Origin: Emcibacter sp.
GTDB lineage: Bacteria > Pseudomonadota > Alphaproteobacteria > Sphingomonadales > Emcibacteraceae
Assembly (NCBI GenBank): GCA_023142175.1
Contig: JAGLJX010000027.1
Location: forward strand, 1 to 12,476
Reading direction: 5' to 3'
Length of the DNA stretch: 12,476 nt
Below the pieces are notes generated by a model. It saw only the letters and a list, made by a program, of their open reading frames with translations, searched no databases and was not told where the DNA came from. Shown one piece after another: positions 5,805 to 12,476 of this stretch (the first letter of the stretch is position 1; every line of letters starts with the position of its first letter). Made by a program: the position numbers and the translations under genes.

Positions 5805-8800
5805 ATGACCAATCTAAAATCCACCATGAAAGGCCTGATGATAAGCTCTGCGCTTAGAAAGTCCTTTTTACACACATCAACAGCGGTGGCAATTGCCCTT
5901 GTCTCTGCTACTACTTTCGCCATTCAGGCCGAAGCACAAACCACATCATCCATCCTGCGTGTACGTGTTATTGATGCGGCGGGCGCCAATATGCCCGATA
6001 TGTCTGTGACAATCACACATGTTCCCACTGGCCGTACATTTGACCGGGTGACCAATAATTCCGGTGTACTGGTGGCAAAAGGACTTCCCGTTGGTGGCCC
6101 ATATATTGTTAAGCTGACCGATGAAAGTCGCGTCATGAAAGATGCGCCGAAATCTGTCGGTGATATTCAGCTTAAACTTGGCGAGGCCGGATCTGTTCTC
6201 CTGCTGGCAAATCGTGGCGACGCGAGTGAAACCACTCTCGAAGAAATCGTTGTAACGAGCCAGCGCGTGCTTACCGCTTTGCGCACCGGAGCTGGTCGTG
6301 ACTTCAACCGGGATACTATTGAAGGTATTGCCTCAGTCAACCGCGATTTTATCAGCGTTTTGGAAACCGATTCAAAAATTATGGTTGACCCTAGCGTACC
6401 GCGTGGCCCTGCTGTCTCCATTGCCGGTGCCAACTTCCGCTTTAATAGTGTTACCGTTGATGGTGTGGCCCAGAATGATAATTTTGGTCTGTCCAAGAAT
6501 GCTTCCGCAACACAACGGTCCCCAATTTCCATTGATGCCATTCAGGCGATCAATGTGAATGTCGCTCCCTTTGATGTGACTTATGGTAACTTCCTTGGTG
6601 GTAACATCAATATTGTTACCAAATCCGGCACCAATGAATTTCACGGCAGTGCGTTTGGCTTCTTTACCAATGACAGCCTGACAGGCGATAAAAGTGGCGG
6701 ACGCGACTTGCAAATTGGCGAATTTGAAGAAAAAACCTTCGGCGCCACCCTTGGCGGCCCCATCATTGAAGACAAGCTGTTTTTCTTTGTTAATTATGAA
6801 AAATTTGAAACCACGCGCCCTGCTAATGCTCTGAATATCGACGATATCAATGGCGTGACGCAGGCGGATGTTAACGAGGCCATTCGGATTTTAAATACTG
6901 AGTATGGATTTGATCCCGGCACATTTGCCGCCACAGACACCGACAAAGACGAAAAAATACTGGTCAAACTGGATTGGAATATTAATGACAGCCATCGGGC
7001 ATCGGCCACATACCAACGTGCCAGTGGCGACGTTATCTTTGATGACTTTCCTGAGCTAGCCGCCCTTCAATCCAACCGCTACAATGTCAACGAGCGCTTA
7101 AACAGCTTTAGTTTCCAGCTTTTCTCTGACTGGACTGACAATTTCTCAACTGAAATGAAATTGGGTTTCAAAGATGTGAAAAACCGTCAGGTCAGTGTTG
7201 ATACCAGCTCACCAACCTTCCAGGTTAACCTTCCGACCGGCGGTGTAATCCTTGCAGGTGGTGACCAGTTCCGTCAGGCTAACAATCTGGATAATAAATC
7301 CCGTGTTTTCCGTCTGAAAGCCGATTATTCCATTGGCGACCACACTATAACCGGTGGCTTTGAGCAAGAGCGCAATACCGTATTTAACGAATTCTTACCT
7401 TTCTCACGTGGCCTGCTAAACTTTAGCAGTCTTGGTAATCTTGAAAGCCGCAACGCCGATAGTGTTCTCTTTGGCGGATCCAACAGTGGCGTAGATGAAG
7501 ACGCCCAAGTTAATTTTGCCCTGACAACTAACTCTGTATATCTTCAGGACGAATGGTTGGCTACTGACGATTTGACGTTCAAATTTGGTGTGCGTTATGA
7601 CTGGCTGAAAAATAACGACGAAATCCCGTTCAATCAATCTTTTACAGACCGTAATGGCTTTGATAATACTGAAAACCTGGATGGCAAAGGTATGTTCCTG
7701 CCGCGCTTTGGTTTTAACTGGGCTGCTAATGACCGCTTGACGGTTCGTGGTGGTGTTGGTCTGTTCGGTGGTGGTACGCCACTGATCATGCTGTCCAACG
7801 CTTACGGCGCTAATGGTATTACCCGGACATTCGCTGGCTTCTTTGCCAAATTCTTCGATGGCCCTGATGCGGGTACTCCCGCTGGTTTCTTCACTGGGCT
7901 TATTGATGGTGTCGCAAATAACCTGCCAGATTCCAATGCAGTATCTGATGTCTTTCAGGGATTTTTAGGGACACATCCGGCTTTGGACGTGGATGCCATC
8001 TCACCTGATTTCGAATTGCTGTCCAGTTGGAAATATAATCTGGCGTTTGATTATGTCCTTGACCTGTCCGAATATGGCATGGGTGATGACTGGGACCTCA
8101 GCCTTGAAGTGATCTATACCGATGTGAAAAATGGTTATGATATTTTTGAAGGCCGCCGTGAAGGACTTGGACAAATAGGAACAGCACCCGATGGTCGTCC
8201 AATCTATGACAATACCGACGCGGTATTGTTCACAGGCGGGGTCTTCGATTGTAACCCATCTTTCTTTAACTGTGCCGACTATATTGTCAAGAACACAAAT
8301 CAGGGCAACAGCACTATTATCTCATTCGATATTGCCAAAAGTTTCGACACTGATTTCGGTTATATCTCAACCTCATTAGGATATTCATATCAGGATGTAA
8401 ATGATGTGCGTTCCTATAACCGATTTATCGCCTTTGAAACTTTCGCATTTGATCCACAACGGGATCTGAATAATGCGGACCTCTCCACATCAAGTTTTGA
8501 GGTTCCAAACCGGATTACAGCGACCCTTAACTGGGAAAAAGAAATCTGGGGCGAAAACTTAACCAAATTAGGCTTTGTTTACACAGGCCGTTCTGGTCGT
8601 AACTTCAGCTATGTCTTTGACGCTGCCAGTGGCTTACCATTCGGTGGCAACTTCCTTGCCGATGCGACAAGTACAGATAATCCCGGACCAAATCTATTCT
8701 ATGTTCCGTCCGGACTTACTGATTCCATCGTAACCGGTGACCCTGCATTCCTAGCCAGCCTTGATGAAACCATCAGTGGTGATAGCTGTCTTTCAGAACA

Positions 8801-9134
8801 CCGTGGAAGCATCATTCCTCGGAATGCCTGCCGGACAGGTTGGGTTAGTCGAGTTAACATGCGCTTCTCACAGGAATTTGAAGTTGTTCCCGGCCATAAG
8901 GTTGAGTTCATCCTTGATATTGAAAATCTGGGCAACCTGATCAACAATAGCTGGGGTCGTCTCGATACCATATTTGAGCCTTCGAACATTCCACTGGCCA
9001 ATATGACCATTAACGAGTCTAACCAGTTTGACCTGAGTGCACCGACGACACCAGTGGCAACGGCGCAAAATCCAAACATTGCCCGCCTGCCATCTGTTTA
9101 CCGGATACAGGTTGGTCTACGTTATCGTTTCTAA
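5805..9134 (+). CDS. Oar-like TonB-dependent receptor, paralogue B
   Basis: Outer-membrane TonB-dependent receptor of 1109 residues, a paralogue of the receptor at 1380. The signal peptide (1-44, AEA before Q45) matches the paralogue at 35 of the first 45 residues. The carboxypeptidase-regulatory-like domain (about 48-135) is more diverged. LEEIVVTSQ at 145-153 is the TonB-box-like stretch. The plug (about 170-280) carries FNSVTVDGVAQNDNFGL and NIVTKSGTNEFHG. The barrel follows, with QIGTAPDGRPIY shared exactly with paralogue A, and ends in YRF. Differences lie mostly in presumed outer loops: a Phe/Gly-rich stretch near residues 672-700, and four cysteines (C816, C823, C995, C1009) that suggest two loop disulphides where paralogue A has only one CxxxC pair. 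It has its own promoter, leader and terminator, so it is probably monocistronic. Related but distinct substrates for the two receptors is inference. Confidence 0.92.
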   Translation: MTNLKSTMKGLMISSALRKSFLHTSTAVAIALVSATTFAIQAEAQTTSSILRVRVIDAAGANMPDMSVTITHVPTGRTFDRVTNNSGVLVAKGLPVGGPYIVKLTDESRVMKDAPKSVGDIQLKLGEAGSVLLLANRGDASETTLEEIVVTSQRVLTALRTGAGRDFNRDTIEGIASVNRDFISVLETDSKIMVDPSVPRGPAVSIAGANFRFNSVTVDGVAQNDNFGLSKNASATQRSPISIDAIQAINVNVAPFDVTYGNFLGGNINIVTKSGTNEFHGSAFGFFTNDSLTGDKSGGRDLQIGEFEEKTFGATLGGPIIEDKLFFFVNYEKFETTRPANALNIDDINGVTQADVNEAIRILNTEYGFDPGTFAATDTDKDEKILVKLDWNINDSHRASATYQRASGDVIFDDFPELAALQSNRYNVNERLNSFSFQLFSDWTDNFSTEMKLGFKDVKNRQVSVDTSSPTFQVNLPTGGVILAGGDQFRQANNLDNKSRVFRLKADYSIGDHTITGGFEQERNTVFNEFLPFSRGLLNFSSLGNLESRNADSVLFGGSNSGVDEDAQVNFALTTNSVYLQDEWLATDDLTFKFGVRYDWLKNNDEIPFNQSFTDRNGFDNTENLDGKGMFLPRFGFNWAANDRLTVRGGVGLFGGGTPLIMLSNAYGANGITRTFAGFFAKFFDGPDAGTPAGFFTGLIDGVANNLPDSNAVSDVFQGFLGTHPALDVDAISPDFELLSSWKYNLAFDYVLDLSEYGMGDDWDLSLEVIYTDVKNGYDIFEGRREGLGQIGTAPDGRPIYDNTDAVLFTGGVFDCNPSFFNCADYIVKNTNQGNSTIISFDIAKSFDTDFGYISTSLGYSYQDVNDVRSYNRFIAFETFAFDPQRDLNNADLSTSSFEVPNRITATLNWEKEIWGENLTKLGFVYTGRSGRNFSYVFDAASGLPFGGNFLADATSTDNPGPNLFYVPSGLTDSIVTGDPAFLASLDETISGDSCLSEHRGSIIPRNACRTGWVSRVNMRFSQEFEVVPGHKVEFILDIENLGNLINNSWGRLDTIFEPSNIPLANMTINESNQFDLSAPTTPVATAQNPNIARLPSVYRIQVGLRYRF

Positions 9135-9153
9135 TGTGAATATACATAATACG

Positions 9154-9186
9154 AAAAAGGGCGGCCTTGGAGCCGCCCTTTTTTTT
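9154..9186 (+). terminator. Rho-independent terminator, probably bidirectional
   Basis: A GC-only 7-bp stem GGGCGGC/GCCGCCC (9159-9165 and 9172-9178) with a six-base loop is followed by eight T and preceded by five A. It lies between the converging stops of the second receptor and dihydropyrimidinase, so it can end transcripts from both sides. Architecture and position match the terminator at 4646, although the stem sequence differs. Confidence 0.93.
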
Positions 9187-9203
9187 ATCCGTATTTGAAA
9201 TTA

Positions 9204-10656
<1,453 letters not shown>

Positions 10657-10659
10657 TAG

Positions 10660-12093
10660 TTATTTTTTCGCGAAAACGAGATAAAGCCCGCCCGCGACAA
10701 AGACTCCCACAAACCACGCGTAATTATACACTACATCAAAGATTTCAGGAACCGTTTCCACAAAGCCCGCCGCATGGAGGAACCCCGGCAGGTTGGGCAG
10801 AATACCAAGGACTAACGCCCAAAGCCCCGCCTTGTTCCAGCCATTGGATGCGCCATATTTGCCGCTGTGACGGAACAGGTCATCCACCTTCAGATCACAT
10901 TTGCGTAACAGAAAGTAATCCGCAATCAAAATCCCTGCGATGGGGCCAAGCAGGGCCGAGTAGCCCAGAAGCCACACAAACAGATAACCGCCGGAGCTTT
11001 CCAGCAGTTTCCACGGAAAAATAGCGATGCCGATACCGGCGGTTATATAACCACCCATTTTAAAGCTTATTTTCTGGGGATTAAGATTTGAGAAACCGTA
11101 AGACGGTGCCACGACATTAGCCGCGAGGTTAGTGGTCAGGGTGGCAACAATTAACGCCGCCAGTGCCACAACGACACCAAAGCCCCCCATACGACCCGCC
11201 AGCTCCACAGGGTCCCAGATGGCTTCGCCGAAAATGACGACCGTAGCCGATGTCACCGCAACGCCGATAAAGGCAAATAATGCCATAGGCAGGGGCAAGC
11301 CGATCATCTGTCCAATGATCTGATCCTTCTGGCTTTTAGCAAAGCGGGTGAAGTCGGGAATATTAAGCGCCATCGTGGCCCAAAAGCCAACCATCGCAGT
11401 CAGACCCGCAACGAAAGCGCCAAAAAACTGGCCTTCCTTTGGCCCGCCCGCGTCAAATTGTGACGGTGTTGACAGCATGGCCCCAAAACCACCCGCCTGA
11501 ATATAGGCCCATGCCAGAAGCGCCAGCCCCATGAGGATCAGAAAAGGCGCGGCAATGGTTTCAAGCCAGCGGATCGATTCCGTGCCATTCTTAATGAAAA
11601 ACAAATGTATTGACCAGAAACCGAGGAAACTGAAAAATTGAGCGATATCAATGCCAAGAAACGGCAGCGGTGACCCCTGAAAAGCATTGTCCGAAAGGCT
11701 GTTGAGGATAACATAAATCGCCGAACCACCAACCCATGTCTGAATACCAAACCAGCCGCAAGCCACCAGACCACGGGCCATAGCCGGAATCCGCGCTCCC
11801 TTGGTGCCAAAAGCCGAGCGCAAAAGGACGGGAAAAGGAACGCCGTATTTAGCTCCCGCATGACCGATGAGGATCATGGGGGCGAGAACAATCACATTGC
11901 CCAGCATTACCGTGATAACCGCCTGATCCCATGACATACCCTCTGCGATCAGGCCCGCTGCGAGCATATATGTCGGCACACAAACCACCATGGCAACCCA
12001 CAGGGCGGCATAGGCCTTCCAGTCCCATGTTCTTGTGGCTTCCGTGGTCGGTTCTAGGTCGACATTCCAGAGATCAGTATCGTAATTACTCAT
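10660..12093 (-). CDS. NCS1-family nucleobase / hydantoin permease
   Basis: Inner-membrane secondary transporter of the nucleobase:cation symporter-1 family (relatives carry uracil, cytosine, allantoin, thiamine or hydantoins). The 477 residues give about 12 membrane segments. The N-terminal NVDLEPTTEATRTWDWKAY, then VPTYMLAAGLIAEGMSW, GHAGAKYGVPFPVLLRSAFG and ACGWFGIQTWVGG are hallmark stretches. W114 and Q118 match the spacing of the Mhp1 substrate contacts W117 and Q121; W238 (GFWATMALNIPDF) and N322 (TTNLAAN) are likely equivalents of Mhp1 W220 and N318. Placed between beta-ureidopropionase and dihydropyrimidinase, it most likely imports uracil, thymine or their dihydro forms; hydantoin is the main alternative. 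Minus-strand GAGGGA at 12102-12097 serves as ribosome binding site, with rather short spacing to the ATG. Confidence 0.93.
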   Translation of the reverse strand: MSNYDTDLWNVDLEPTTEATRTWDWKAYAALWVAMVVCVPTYMLAAGLIAEGMSWDQAVITVMLGNVIVLAPMILIGHAGAKYGVPFPVLLRSAFGTKGARIPAMARGLVACGWFGIQTWVGGSAIYVILNSLSDNAFQGSPLPFLGIDIAQFFSFLGFWSIHLFFIKNGTESIRWLETIAAPFLILMGLALLAWAYIQAGGFGAMLSTPSQFDAGGPKEGQFFGAFVAGLTAMVGFWATMALNIPDFTRFAKSQKDQIIGQMIGLPLPMALFAFIGVAVTSATVVIFGEAIWDPVELAGRMGGFGVVVALAALIVATLTTNLAANVVAPSYGFSNLNPQKISFKMGGYITAGIGIAIFPWKLLESSGGYLFVWLLGYSALLGPIAGILIADYFLLRKCDLKVDDLFRHSGKYGASNGWNKAGLWALVLGILPNLPGFLHAAGFVETVPEIFDVVYNYAWFVGVFVAGGLYLVFAKK

Positions 12094-12113
12094 TGTTCCC
12101 TCGTTTTTTTTAA

Positions 12114-12476
12114 TTATTCTCCGCGTGTTAATGGGCCATATGTTTCCGGTCTGCGATCACGGAAAAATTGCCATTTATTACGCACTTCCTGTACCATATT
12201 CATATCCATATCATGGATGATAAGCTCGTCTTTGTCACGGCTGGCTTCTTTTTCAATCTGGCCACGCGGGTTGACGAAATAAGTCTGCCCGTAAAATTCA
12301 CCAATGTTCCACGGCTCTTCCGTTCCAACACGGTTTATGGCACCGATCCAGCAACCATTGGCCGCCGCAGATGCGGGCTGTTCCAGCTTCCATAAATATT
12401 CGGAAAGTCCGGCAACGGTCGCCGATGGGTTAACAATATATTCCGCCCCATTGAGCGCCAAGGCCCGCCAGCCTTC
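12114..12476 (-). CDS. Beta-ureidopropionase (nitrilase family), C-terminal part only
   Basis: Cytoplasmic carbon-nitrogen hydrolase that converts N-carbamoyl-beta-alanine or N-carbamoyl-beta-aminoisobutyrate to the beta-amino acid, CO2 and ammonia, step three of reductive pyrimidine breakdown. The frame is open to the right edge and reads EGWRALALNGAEYIVNPS onward, 120 residues to TAA. In this family EGWR directly follows the catalytic-cysteine motif (CYDRHFP type), so the nucleophile lies just beyond the window. The TTG at 12461 is an internal Leu codon, not a start. ATVAGLSEYLWKLEQPA, GAINRVGTE, GQTYFVNPRGQI and the ending FFRDRRPETYGPL fit beta-ureidopropionase better than N-carbamoylputrescine amidase. 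It is the first visible gene of the operon, 20 bp before the permease. Other symbols used for this function include pydC. Confidence 0.88.
   Translation of the reverse strand, partial: EGWRALALNGAEYIVNPSATVAGLSEYLWKLEQPASAAANGCWIGAINRVGTEEPWNIGEFYGQTYFVNPRGQIEKEASRDKDELIIHDMDMNMVQEVRNKWQFFRDRRPETYGPLTRGE

Noticed and set aside
4646..9186. The two similar hairpins as copies of a mobile repeat element
   Set aside because: Only the general design (A-run, GC stem, T-run) is shared. Stem and loop sequences differ, and both sit exactly where convergent terminators are expected.
12114..12461. A complete small 115-residue gene starting at TTG 12461
   Set aside because: The same frame continues upstream to the window edge with EGWRA, conserved in beta-ureidopropionases, so the TTG is an internal Leu codon.

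Overview
The window reads as chromosomal DNA from a Gram-negative heterotroph. Two large TonB-dependent outer-membrane receptors and a secreted nuclease require an outer membrane and periplasm. Base composition looks moderate, with AT-rich spacers; I did not compute it. The mix of genes and the style of the receptor signal peptides would fit a marine alpha- or gammaproteobacterium, but I cannot fix the taxon from sequence alone. I see no phage, IS, CRISPR or RNA genes.

Layout: (1) 1-1073, plus strand, the 3' four fifths of a thymidine phosphorylase gene (deoA). (2) 1074-1379, an AT-rich promoter and leader region. (3) 1380-4625, plus, an Oar-like TonB-dependent receptor with an N-terminal carboxypeptidase-regulatory-like domain, closed by a strong hairpin terminator. 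(4) 4693-5469, minus, a secreted S1/P1-family nuclease converging on that terminator. (5) 5470-5804, a divergent control region with one good sigma70-type promoter on each strand and several inverted repeats. (6) 5805-9134, plus, a second Oar-like receptor, a clear paralogue of the first, with its own terminator. (7) 9204-12476, minus, a tight operon (gaps of 20 and 16 bp) reading nitrilase-family beta-ureidopropionase (3' end only), then an NCS1 permease, then dihydropyrimidinase; it converges on the second receptor's terminator.

The enzymes suggest one theme. S1/P1 nucleases release 5'-nucleotides from single-stranded nucleic acid. Thymidine phosphorylase releases thymine. NCS1 permeases carry nucleobases or hydantoins. 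Dihydropyrimidinase and beta-ureidopropionase are steps two and three of reductive pyrimidine breakdown. The two receptors sit in the middle. My best reading of the whole is a nucleic-acid and pyrimidine scavenging locus in which the paralogous receptors may bring in a related substrate. The enzyme calls are strong; the receptor substrate is inference. The dihydropyrimidine dehydrogenase expected for step one is not in the window and could lie beyond the right edge.
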